A DNA stretch of 17,495 nt from Bacillota bacterium (lineage in GTDB: Bacteria > Bacillota > Clostridia > Christensenellales > SZUA-584). The stretch is taken from assembly GCA_023416745.1 (NCBI GenBank), contig JAEZHF010000008.1, positions 1 to 17,495 of the forward strand, given 5' to 3'. Shown piece by piece: positions 6,949-13,277 of this stretch. The notes beneath the pieces are model-generated. The model searched no databases, had not been told where the DNA came from, and saw nothing but the letters and a program-made list of their open reading frames with translations. Position numbers and translations under genes: made by a program. Numbering within the stretch: the first letter of the stretch is position 1; each line of letters begins with the position of its first letter.

Positions 6949-6977
6949 ATTTTACCACGGTTCCCTTACAAAGACAA
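6949..6977 (-). promoter_or_regulatory. Promoter of the CotH-VTC-DUF4956 operon
   Basis: Minus strand TTGTCT (6972-6977), 17-bp spacer, TAAAAT (6949-6954), with TG one base before the -10 (extended -10). Start of transcription is expected near 6942, giving a leader of about 45 nt before the TTG at 6897. Confidence 0.68.
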
Positions 6978-7045
6978 CCTCTTTCATATTCTGTCACAGA
7001 CTCGCGAACCCGCCGGATTTAGCTGCTTTTTACCATAATATAAAG

Positions 7046-7072
7046 AAAAAACCGGCGATTGACCGGCTTTTT
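7046..7072. terminator. Weak hairpin terminator after the zinc-ribbon gene
   Basis: A6 (7046-7051), CCGG, 7-nt loop, CCGG, one unpaired C, then T5 (7068-7072); on the minus strand CCGG...CCGG followed by TTTTTT. The stem is short and bulged, so the call is moderate. It lies about 50 nt beyond the stop at 7123 and insulates the CotH operon promoter. Confidence 0.5.
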
Positions 7073-7122
7073 ATAATTGTAAATTTTCTTCGGTTTTCTG
7101 CCTGCTGATTTTCTACTGAAGG

Positions 7123-7746
7123 TCAGGAACTGCTTTCGCCCGTTCCGAATTCTTCAATGGCGTCGTCGATGAAGCCGTCGATATCGAAGCGGTCATCCGC
7201 CTTGATAAATTCGCCCATACCATCCACATACAGCTTCCCGCTTTGCGTCACAAACTCGAATTCACGCGCGTCGCTCATCTCTATATGACCATTGCCCCCA
7301 GCCTTGTCATATTTATAGTCGCCTTCAAAATCGCCGTAATACGTGTATGCGTCAAAGCTGCGGCCGGCACCGAATACGATGGCTTCGCCGCGGCTGTCGC
7401 TGTACCATGTTCCCGCCACCGAGACGGTGTTAAGGAAACCGGGCCAAATGAAAAGCAGCACCGCGATAAGGACGAGAACGGCCGCTCCTCCCACTGACAG
7501 CCCCACAACCAGCGCTGTTCTTTTTTTCTTGACGGGAGACACGTAGCTTTGAGGCTCGGGCGGCGCATAATAGCCTTGGGGCGGCATATTTGGGCGTTCC
7601 GGATACACCGGCGGCTGCCAGTCCGTGTGCGGCATCGCAACGGAAGACGGCTGCTGCGGTTCTGCCGAAACCGGCAATGCCTGACCGCAATGCGAACAGA
7701 ATGCCGATCCTTGGACAACCGGCTGACCACATCTTGTACAGAACAT
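7123..7746 (-). CDS. Zinc-ribbon membrane protein of unknown function
   Basis: 207 residues. Start is the ATG at 7746 because GGAGG lies 9 nt upstream and the zinc ribbon begins right there. An upstream ATG (7776) would add ten residues and has no ribosome site. Domains: N-terminal zinc ribbon with two CxxC knuckles (MFCTRCGQPVVQGSAFCSHCGQ split at about 3-6 and 17-20), and a Pro/Gln/Tyr-rich linker (about 25-75; YPERPNMPPQGYYAPPEPQS). One transmembrane helix follows (about 80-103; ALVVGLSVGGAAVLVLIAVL), then an outside beta-rich domain (AGTWYSDSRGEAIVFGAG, DFEGDYKYDKAG) and an acidic end. The layout is common in Firmicutes zinc_ribbon proteins of unknown role. It has its own promoter. Confidence 0.85.
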   Translation of the reverse strand: MFCTRCGQPVVQGSAFCSHCGQALPVSAEPQQPSSVAMPHTDWQPPVYPERPNMPPQGYYAPPEPQSYVSPVKKKRTALVVGLSVGGAAVLVLIAVLLFIWPGFLNTVSVAGTWYSDSRGEAIVFGAGRSFDAYTYYGDFEGDYKYDKAGGNGHIEMSDAREFEFVTQSGKLYVDGMGEFIKADDRFDIDGFIDDAIEEFGTGESSS

Positions 7747-7790
7747 GGATTCAATCCTCCATTTTGGCATTTTCATTCCGGATATGGTTC

Positions 7791-7799
7791 ATTATATCA
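7791..7799 (-). promoter_or_regulatory. Extended -10 promoter for the zinc-ribbon gene
   Basis: Minus strand TGATATAAT: a perfect TATAAT (7791-7796) with TG one base upstream. The -35 region is poor (CTGCTG at 7814-7819). Transcription would start near 7784, about 38 nt before the ATG at 7746. Confidence 0.6.
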
Positions 7800-7873
7800 T
7801 AGATATGTGCAAACAGCAGAATAAAATAACAATACGAATCAGACGTCGGCCTAATAATGAGATCGGATGTGCG

Positions 7874-8059
7874 CTAAAGCCCCAGAATCAGAAAAACTGC
7901 AACAATCGCGACAACGAGCACGCCAAATACAATGAAGACAGCCTTGTTAACCGTGCGCTTGCGGCCTGCCGGAGACGAACCGGAGACGAGCGCCATTCCG
8001 CAATCCGCGCAAACTTTCTTAGTTTTCGGGTAGTCTTTCCCGCATTTTTTGCAATACAT
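7874..8059 (-). CDS. Small zinc-ribbon, single-pass membrane protein
   Basis: 61 residues from the ATG at 8059. The start is fixed by GAGGAGGGCC 8 nt upstream and by the promoter at 8088-8116; the longer frame back to 8254 would overlap that promoter and the rpsT start, and encodes nonsense. Residues 1-22 form a zinc ribbon with two CxxC pairs (MYCKKCGKDYPKTKKVCADC). A basic stretch (AGRKRTVNK) follows, then one transmembrane helix to the end (AVFIVFGVLVVAIVAVFLIL). The product is therefore a cytoplasmic zinc knuckle tethered to the membrane with almost no outside part. Function unknown. It sits beside the larger zinc-ribbon membrane protein at 7123-7746 and may be a relative that lost the outer domain. 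Confidence 0.85.
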   Translation of the reverse strand: MYCKKCGKDYPKTKKVCADCGMALVSGSSPAGRKRTVNKAVFIVFGVLVVAIVAVFLILGL

Positions 8060-8087
8060 AAACAGGCCCTCCTCAATTTGTAATCGT

Positions 8088-8116
8088 ATTGTACCACAAT
8101 GCACAAAGTTGTCCAA
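8088..8116 (-). promoter_or_regulatory. Promoter for the small zinc-ribbon gene
   Basis: Minus strand TTGGAC (8111-8116), 17-bp spacer, TACAAT (8088-8093), with TG one base before the -10. Expected start near 8081, about 22 nt ahead of the ATG at 8059. Confidence 0.72.
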
Positions 8117-8174
8117 TAAAAAAATGGGCAAGCGATTGTTGGCGTTAAAATCGGTAAAACCCAAGATTATTGTG

Positions 8175-8203
8175 TTGCAAAACGTGCATGGCTGTGTTAA
8201 AAT
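8175..8203 (+). promoter_or_regulatory. rpsT promoter
   Basis: TTGCAA (8175-8180), 17-bp spacer, TAAAAT (8198-8203). Expected transcription start near 8210, giving a leader of about 38 nt. It is divergent from the small zinc-ribbon promoter, with about 60 bp between the two -35 boxes. Confidence 0.75.
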
Positions 8204-8247
8204 AGCCTTCGTTATTGAAATGAGTATTGATAGTGGAGGTTTGAAAC

Positions 8248-8514
8248 TTGCCAAATATTAAATCCGCGGAACGGCGTATGCGCGTGGAAGCAAAAGCTAA
8301 CTTGAGAAACCGCATGGTAAAATCGGAACTGAAGACAGTTGCCAAGAAATTTAAAGCCGCAGTGGAAGCGGGCGACAAGGATGCCGCCACCGCTCTTTAT
8401 AAAGAATACACCGGCGCTCTGGATAAAGCGGCGCTTAAAGGTACGCTTCATAAGAACAACGTGGACCGCAAGAAGTCTCAGATTTCCAAGGCTTTTGCAG
8501 GCATTACCGCGTAA
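8248..8514 (+). CDS. rpsT: 30S ribosomal protein S20
   Basis: 88 residues, the normal S20 length. It begins MPNIKSAERRMRVEAKANLRN and ends DRKKSQISKAFAGITA, with the characteristic Lys/Arg/Ala-rich helical pattern and the terminal LHKNNVDRKKS motif. S20 binds 16S rRNA early in 30S assembly. The start is TTG at 8248, with GGAGG (8235-8239) 8 nt upstream; no ATG fits the conserved N-terminus. E. coli rpsT also uses UUG, which matters for its autoregulation, so the weak start may be functional here too (inference). It has its own promoter and terminator and is convergent to holA, a common Firmicutes arrangement. Confidence 0.98.
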   Translation: MPNIKSAERRMRVEAKANLRNRMVKSELKTVAKKFKAAVEAGDKDAATALYKEYTGALDKAALKGTLHKNNVDRKKSQISKAFAGITA

Positions 8515-8561
8515 ATTCACCAAACCGGCTTAACACGCGAGCCTACAGATTCATCGGCTTC

Positions 8562-8588
8562 AAAGCCCGCTGAGTTGCGGGCTTTTTT
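8562..8588 (+). terminator. Intrinsic terminator of rpsT
   Basis: Perfect 9-bp inverted repeat AAAGCCCGC (8562-8570) and GCGGGCTTT (8577-8585), 6-nt loop, ending in six T (8583-8588). It lies 48 nt after the rpsT stop. On the other strand the T tail is only three residues, so termination of holA transcripts here is less certain. Confidence 0.9.
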
Positions 8589-8620
8589 GTGTTGCGCTTC
8601 TTTGACCGGCGCGCCCGCAC

Positions 8621-9577
8621 TTACAGCTTGTAGGCGCGCACCAGCGTTTCCGGCATGGCCAGCGCCGCGTCGCACCGCCCGCTTTTGATACCGAAGTCCA
8701 GCTCCGCCAGCAGGTTCAGCCCCGCTCTCAGCTCGTCCTGCGAAAACCGTGCACACTCCTTCACCAGCATCTGCACCGGATACGGCTTCATGTTCAGCAG
8801 CGACGCGATCTTCCCCTGTCCGTACCCCGCGTCCAGCATCGTTTTCACCTTGTACATATCCCGAATTTTGCGCGCGAACAGCCCGATGAGCATTTCGGGG
8901 CGTTCATCCCCCATCAGGTCGTCCAGCATGGCCTTGGCCTGTACCGCCTGCCGGTTTACAAAATACTTGTGGATCTCAAACACATTGTATTCCAGCGATT
9001 TGGACACGCACGCAGTGACATGCGCCGCCGTGATCTCACCGAAATTGCTGTATACTGCCAGCTTGGCCGCTTCGTTTGCCAGCGCGTAATAGTCGCACCC
9101 GGCCAGCGCCACCAGCTGCTGCGCCGCCGCCGCGTTCATCCGCGCCCCATGCTTTTTGGCCTGCTCCGCCGCAAAGGCGGCACAGGCAGACGGGTTCGGC
9201 GCTTCAAACTCCCTGACGACGCCGACCTCGCCCGCGCGCTTATACAGCGTCTTGCGCTTGTCCGGCGCGTCGGGCGTGCACAGCACCAGCACCGTGGTGT
9301 CCGGCAGCCGTTCGATGTAGTCCGCCAGCCTTTTGGCTTCCTCCTTGCTGCCCGACGGCGTGAGCAAGGCGCAGTCGCGCACCGCTACCAGCCGCGTCTC
9401 CGACAGGAACGGCACCGCCGCGCACGCCTCAATCAGCTGCTGCGTGTCCGGCATTTCGTTGTATATCGTGACGTTAAGCTCCTCCATCTGTATGTCAAGT
9501 GAAGCCTTGAGCTTAGTCAAGCTCTCGCGCACCATATAACTCTCACCGGAAAATATGTACAGGTTTTTATTCGGCAT
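8621..9577 (-). CDS. holA: DNA polymerase III subunit delta
   Basis: 318 residues from the ATG at 9577. A TTG five codons earlier (9592) is possible but the ATG has GGTGAT 7 nt upstream and fits the family start. Delta opens the beta sliding clamp within the clamp-loader complex. Visible: the N-terminal PNKNLYIFSGESYMVRESL (usual form: Y-x-x-x-G-E-[ED] before the first helix), TRLVAVRDCALL, TTVLVLCTPDAPDKRKTLYK (a typical central motif), then the helical C-terminal region LAGCDYYALANEAAKLAVY and RKIRDMYKVKTMLDAGYGQG. Slightly shorter than the usual 330-350. It overlaps the end of comEC by 11 bp, so it is the last gene of that operon. Confidence 0.94.
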   Translation of the reverse strand: MPNKNLYIFSGESYMVRESLTKLKASLDIQMEELNVTIYNEMPDTQQLIEACAAVPFLSETRLVAVRDCALLTPSGSKEEAKRLADYIERLPDTTVLVLCTPDAPDKRKTLYKRAGEVGVVREFEAPNPSACAAFAAEQAKKHGARMNAAAAQQLVALAGCDYYALANEAAKLAVYSNFGEITAAHVTACVSKSLEYNVFEIHKYFVNRQAVQAKAMLDDLMGDERPEMLIGLFARKIRDMYKVKTMLDAGYGQGKIASLLNMKPYPVQMLVKECARFSQDELRAGLNLLAELDFGIKSGRCDAALAMPETLVRAYKL

Positions 9578-11870
9578 GCTGTTTATCACCAAACGTATTC
9601 ACTTTAATATTGTCATCCACAAAGAATTCCACTGCGTAATCATCCCGCGTCACGAACACCTCGCCCGAGTAAGCCTCAAGGTTGTTCATCGCCCATTCGT
9701 GCGGATGCCCGAAGCTGTTCGCGCCCACACTCACCACGCTGTAGGCCGGAGCCAGCGCCGAAAGCGGCAGCCGGTACGAAGAAAACTTGGAGCCATGGTG
9801 CGCTGCCTTGTAGATATCGACGGGCCCCGATGCCGTCAGCACGGCCGTCTCCGTCTGGCCGTTGATATCGCCGGTGAACAGCACGGTATGGTCTTTATAT
9901 TCCAATTTTACCACCAGCGAGTATTCGTTGGTGCTCTTTGTAACCGTGTGCTTATACGGGTATAATACCACGGCGCGCGTGCCATCGTCCAGCTGCACCG
10001 CATCCTCCGCACTCAGGGGCACCACCTCGGCACCCGGCAGCGCCTCACGCACCCTGGCCTCCTCCTGATACGAGCAGTATACCTTGTCCAGCAGCCCCGC
10101 CTCATACAGTGCGGCGATGCCCGCGAAATGATCGTCGTCGGTGTGGGACACGAATGCCGCTTCGGGACTGATGCCGTTGCGCACTGCAAAGTCCACCACC
10201 TCTTCAGCGCTTTGGGGACGCCCGCCATCCATGAAATACTCACCGCCCTGCGCCGTGCGCACAAACGCCGCGTCCGCCTGCCCCACGTCCAGAAACACGA
10301 CGTACAGGCCCGCGGGCCGGGCCAGCAGCATCACGGCCACCGCCAGCACAGAGATACCGACGCCCAGCGCCGTTTTGAGCCGTACGCGCACCAGCAGATA
10401 TTTGGACGTGGCAAACAGCAGCGCAAAGCATGCCAGCACTGCGTACCACGGCGGCGACGCCACGTTCACTGCCATGAAAGGTATGTCCGCCGCCCAATGG
10501 ATCACCGACATCATAAAGCGTATCAGCACAGAGGGCATATACGCCAATATGGATGCCGCGGGCGCAAAAACCAGCCCGGCCGCCGTGCAGATAAAGACCA
10601 GCACAATGATGGCACAAGCCAGCGGTATCAGGAATATATTCAGCAGCACACTCAATAAAGACACACGATTGAAGGAAGCGGCCAGCACCGGCAGCGTCCC
10701 CGCCGTCGCCCCGACGGACGCGGAAGCCGCACCGCCCAGCCACGACAGCTGCCGCGGCAGTTTTCGGACAACCCAATGCTGCAGCTGCCAGCCCAGCGTC
10801 AGTATGCCGAACACCGCGCCAAACGAAAGCTGGAATCCGGCCATGAAGAGATCCAGCGGGCTGATCAGCAGCGCGGCGGTAAACGCCAGCGCCAGACCGT
10901 TCAGCGTATCCGCCTGCCGCCCGAAATGACGGTGCAGCAGCAGCGTTCCCGCCATCACCGACGCGCGCAGTATGGACGGTGACAAGCCGGTGAGACAGGC
11001 GTAAGCGGCGATGAACAGCAGCGTCGCCACGAGGCGCGGGGTGCGCCCCATACGCAGCAGCCGGAAAAAGAAATACGCGGCGGCGATGAGTATGCCCGCG
11101 TGCAGCCCTGACACGGCCAGCACGTGCGCCATACCGGTATCCTTGAAATCGGTATATGACTCGTCGTCCAAGCCGCGCTTGTCGCCCAGCAGCAGCCCCT
11201 TGGCAACGGGCGCGACGTCCGGCTCGAACACGCGGTCCATCACAGCGCCGATGTGCCCGCGCGCTTCCACCATCACCACGCCGAAGGAGGAACGGTATCC
11301 CGTTACTGCCGCGGATTCGGCATACGCTTTGAGCTGCACCCCCTGCGACAGCAGATACAGCCGGTCATCAAAGCCGCCGGGGTTGCGCACACCGCGCGGA
11401 TATTCCACCTCAGCCACCGTTTCCACCACATCGCCGCACTTGATATCAGCGCCCAGCTCTGCCGGTACATACAGCTTGGCGTTGCCCGCCTTCTCCCCGT
11501 CCACCGTCACGCTGTCCAGCAGATAAACATAGCTGCCGTAGTCGTTCAGCTCGGGTGCGCTGTATACATGCCCCGTTACACGCAGCCCCTCTCCGGTGGG
11601 TACCCGCTTCACCGCCATCGCGTTGGATGTCGAAAAAGCCGCCAGCATAACCACAGCCGCACCAGCCAGCCAAATGGCTTTGGAACCCTTCCTTTTCTTT
11701 TGCAGGAAATGCAAACAAAAAGCCGCCGCGATCAGTACCGCTGCGGCAATTCCATATAAAACAGACGCGGACGCGAAGCGCCCCAGCACCACGCCGGATG
11801 CAAAGCACACCGCTGCCAGCAGCAGCGGACGCCTGTTCATCACCCGTTTGGACGCGGCAGCGCTGTCCAA
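9567..11870 (-). CDS. comEC: DNA internalization competence protein ComEC/Rec2
   Basis: 767 residues, the usual length. ComEC forms the inner-membrane channel for single-stranded DNA during transformation. Order: N-terminal membrane and OB-like region (about 15-170, with GLRVTGHVYSAPELNDYGSY), the multi-pass Competence domain (about 200-490, opening with PVAKGLLLGDKRGLD and AHVLAVSGLHAGI) and a C-terminal metallo-beta-lactamase domain (about 510-750). The last carries FLDVGQADAAFVR, the metal motif SHTDDDHFAGI, TVLFTGD and AAHHGSKFSS. The start is TTG at 11870 with GAGG 8 nt upstream; an ATG ten codons in (11840) has no ribosome site. It follows the MBL gene by 3 bp and overlaps holA. Whether the strain is competent cannot be told from this window. 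Confidence 0.95.
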   Translation of the reverse strand: MDSAAASKRVMNRRPLLLAAVCFASGVVLGRFASASVLYGIAAAVLIAAAFCLHFLQKKRKGSKAIWLAGAAVVMLAAFSTSNAMAVKRVPTGEGLRVTGHVYSAPELNDYGSYVYLLDSVTVDGEKAGNAKLYVPAELGADIKCGDVVETVAEVEYPRGVRNPGGFDDRLYLLSQGVQLKAYAESAAVTGYRSSFGVVMVEARGHIGAVMDRVFEPDVAPVAKGLLLGDKRGLDDESYTDFKDTGMAHVLAVSGLHAGILIAAAYFFFRLLRMGRTPRLVATLLFIAAYACLTGLSPSILRASVMAGTLLLHRHFGRQADTLNGLALAFTAALLISPLDLFMAGFQLSFGAVFGILTLGWQLQHWVVRKLPRQLSWLGGAASASVGATAGTLPVLAASFNRVSLLSVLLNIFLIPLACAIIVLVFICTAAGLVFAPAASILAYMPSVLIRFMMSVIHWAADIPFMAVNVASPPWYAVLACFALLFATSKYLLVRVRLKTALGVGISVLAVAVMLLARPAGLYVVFLDVGQADAAFVRTAQGGEYFMDGGRPQSAEEVVDFAVRNGISPEAAFVSHTDDDHFAGIAALYEAGLLDKVYCSYQEEARVREALPGAEVVPLSAEDAVQLDDGTRAVVLYPYKHTVTKSTNEYSLVVKLEYKDHTVLFTGDINGQTETAVLTASGPVDIYKAAHHGSKFSSYRLPLSALAPAYSVVSVGANSFGHPHEWAMNNLEAYSGEVFVTRDDYAVEFFVDDNIKVNTFGDKQHAE

Positions 11871-11873
11871 CGG

Positions 11874-12605
11874 TTAAACCTCGTAAACCTTGCGTTCCTC
11901 AATCATCTCGGCGGCGGGATAGCTCTCGCGCACCTCGCGCAGAACATCCTCCGCGCTGTATTCGGGGAACAGGTGTGTGGCCAGCAGCCGCTTCACACCG
12001 GCGGTTTGCGCGATGCGGCCAGTGTCCTTGGCGTCCACATGCGGCGCCACGGGCGATTTGTCCTTGGACAGCAGCGCGGCTTCCATCACCATCAGATCCG
12101 CGCCCGCCGCAAACGCGATCAGATGCGTGTTGTCCTTGGTGTCGCCCGAATACACGAACTTTTTACTGTCCGCCTCGAATGACATCGCATAGCTGGGCAC
12201 CGGGTGCGGCATCAGCGCGAATACCACCTCCATATCAAAAAGGCGGATGCGCATGCCGTCCGCCAGAAAATGAGCAGCCATCATGCCGTGAGCCGCCAAC
12301 AGGCCCGCTTCCGCCATGGGCTCTGCCGGCAGATAGACAGGCAGCGGCTCCGTGCGCCGCCCCAGCTTCTTGTCCACGTCCAGCGCATAGCGCAGCGCCA
12401 GCGCGTCGCTCATGTGGTCCGCATGCAGGTGCGACAGCACAAGTGTATCGATCTCCCAGATGGGCAGCAGCTGCTGCAGCTTGGACAGCGCGCCGCAGCC
12501 CATATCGATCACAACATTCTTGCCGTTGTGAGTCAGCAGGTAGCACGAACAGCTCTCCCCCGCCTTGGGATAAGGCCCGTATTTTCCGATGCACGTCAGC
12601 TTCAC
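11874..12605 (-). CDS. MBL-fold (RNase Z-like) metal-dependent hydrolase
   Basis: 243 residues. Metallo-beta-lactamase fold with the metal-binding motif LSHLHADHMSD (about residues 57-67). Also present: VIDMGCGALSKLQQLL before it, a histidine-containing ALMPHPVPSYAM strand, YSGDTKDNTHL carrying the bridging Asp, VMEAALL, and a terminal ATHLFPEY His. This layout is closest to the RNase Z/ElaC-type branch, but the RNase Z exosite arm is not evident. The substrate cannot be named; candidates are tRNA 3' ends, cyclic nucleotides or small metabolites. Start GTG at 12605 with AGGAG 9 nt upstream. It lies 17 bp after the ECF S component and 3 bp before comEC, so it is in the same transcript. Confidence 0.88.
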   Translation of the reverse strand: MKLTCIGKYGPYPKAGESCSCYLLTHNGKNVVIDMGCGALSKLQQLLPIWEIDTLVLSHLHADHMSDALALRYALDVDKKLGRRTEPLPVYLPAEPMAEAGLLAAHGMMAAHFLADGMRIRLFDMEVVFALMPHPVPSYAMSFEADSKKFVYSGDTKDNTHLIAFAAGADLMVMEAALLSKDKSPVAPHVDAKDTGRIAQTAGVKRLLATHLFPEYSAEDVLREVRESYPAAEMIEERKVYEV

Positions 12606-12622
12606 GTCAAATTACTCCTGTC

Positions 12623-13135
12623 TCATTGATTGGATAGCTTTGCAGCTGCGGCTATGCGCTTTACGGGATAATATAAAGCTAATCCGCCCGCTACTCCGCC
12701 TGCCCATTGAATGAGGTTAGGAATCAGTGTTACGGTAATATATCCCCAGCCGCCCATAAATACAGCCTCATATAAGCCATAGCCCACGACCATGATTGCA
12801 CCGCCGGTAACGCAGGCCAGTACAAAGCGCGGGAACTGGCCGTTCTTCATTATCAGAGCACACGTAAAGCCCATCAGAGCCTTGATGATCAGCGTTGCCG
12901 GTATGTAAATGGGTACACCGAAAGCCCAGTCCGCCAATGCGCTGCCGATTCCGGCCGCCGCCGCCGCCCAAGGCCCGCCCACCAGCATGCCTGCGCAGTA
13001 TATGACGCTGTCTCCAATATTCACGTATGCGCTGGTCGACGGAACAGGTATTGCAATTAAAAAGGTGATAACAAAAATGAGTGCAGCCAGCATGCTTGTG
13101 ACAACCAATGTTTTGGTACGGTTTTTCGTTTCCAA
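12623..13135 (-). CDS. ECF transporter S component (substrate-binding membrane protein)
   Basis: 170 residues from a TTG at 13135 with GAGGAG 7 nt upstream. The open frame runs back to an ATG at 13237, but that stretch is basic, unlike the family, and contains the promoter at 13166-13194. The product is an integral membrane protein with about six helices. It carries the ECF S-component pattern: SMLAALIFVITFLIAIPVP, AYVNIGDSVIYCAGMLVGGP, AAAAAGIGSALADWAFG and PATLIIKALMGFTCALIM. S components bind a vitamin or other micronutrient and dock onto a shared EcfT/EcfA module encoded elsewhere. It resembles the riboflavin/unknown-substrate group, but the substrate is not determinable here. First gene of the operon with MBL, comEC and holA. 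Confidence 0.88.
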   Translation of the reverse strand: METKNRTKTLVVTSMLAALIFVITFLIAIPVPSTSAYVNIGDSVIYCAGMLVGGPWAAAAAGIGSALADWAFGVPIYIPATLIIKALMGFTCALIMKNGQFPRFVLACVTGGAIMVVGYGLYEAVFMGGWGYITVTLIPNLIQWAGGVAGGLALYYPVKRIAAAAKLSNQ

Positions 13136-13165
13136 TTCTCGTCTCCTCTTAAGTAGCTTTTTTTC

Positions 13166-13194
13166 ATTGTAATAGATTTGCCGCCGGGACGCAA
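13166..13194 (-). promoter_or_regulatory. Promoter of the ECF-MBL-comEC-holA operon
   Basis: Minus strand TTGCGT (13189-13194), 17-bp spacer, TACAAT (13166-13171). Expected start near 13159, leaving a leader of about 24 nt with GAGGAG before the TTG. Its position inside the N-terminal extension of the longer frame argues for the TTG start. The leader is too short for a riboswitch. Confidence 0.62.
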
Positions 13195-13241
13195 TTCTCA
13201 ATTTAACTTCACAATCACGCAACCCCTGCCTCTTCATATAC

Positions 13242-13250
13242 TGATATTAT
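13242..13250 (+). promoter_or_regulatory. Extended -10 promoter for asnB
   Basis: TGATATTAT: TG, one base, then TATTAT (13245-13250). No good -35 at 17 bp. Start expected near 13257, giving a leader of about 20 nt with GGGGG before the ATG at 13278. It is divergent from the ECF-operon promoter; the shared 142-bp region holds no other signal that I can support. Confidence 0.5.
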
Positions 13251-13277
13251 CATTTCTTATCAGACGGGGGCTTTTTT

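Noticed and set aside
8060..8254. N-terminal extension of the small zinc-ribbon gene
   Set aside because: The extra residues are not domain-like, the region contains the gene's promoter and the rpsT promoter, and the ATG at 8059 has a strong ribosome site.
10128..10929. Plus-strand ORFs (176 and 262 codons) opposite comEC
   Set aside because: Antisense to the well-supported Competence and MBL domains of ComEC; compositionally biased with no motif.
13136..13277. Riboswitch ahead of the ECF S component
   Set aside because: The predicted leader is only about 24 nt, and I see no structured element in the divergent region; a vitamin riboswitch is not supported.
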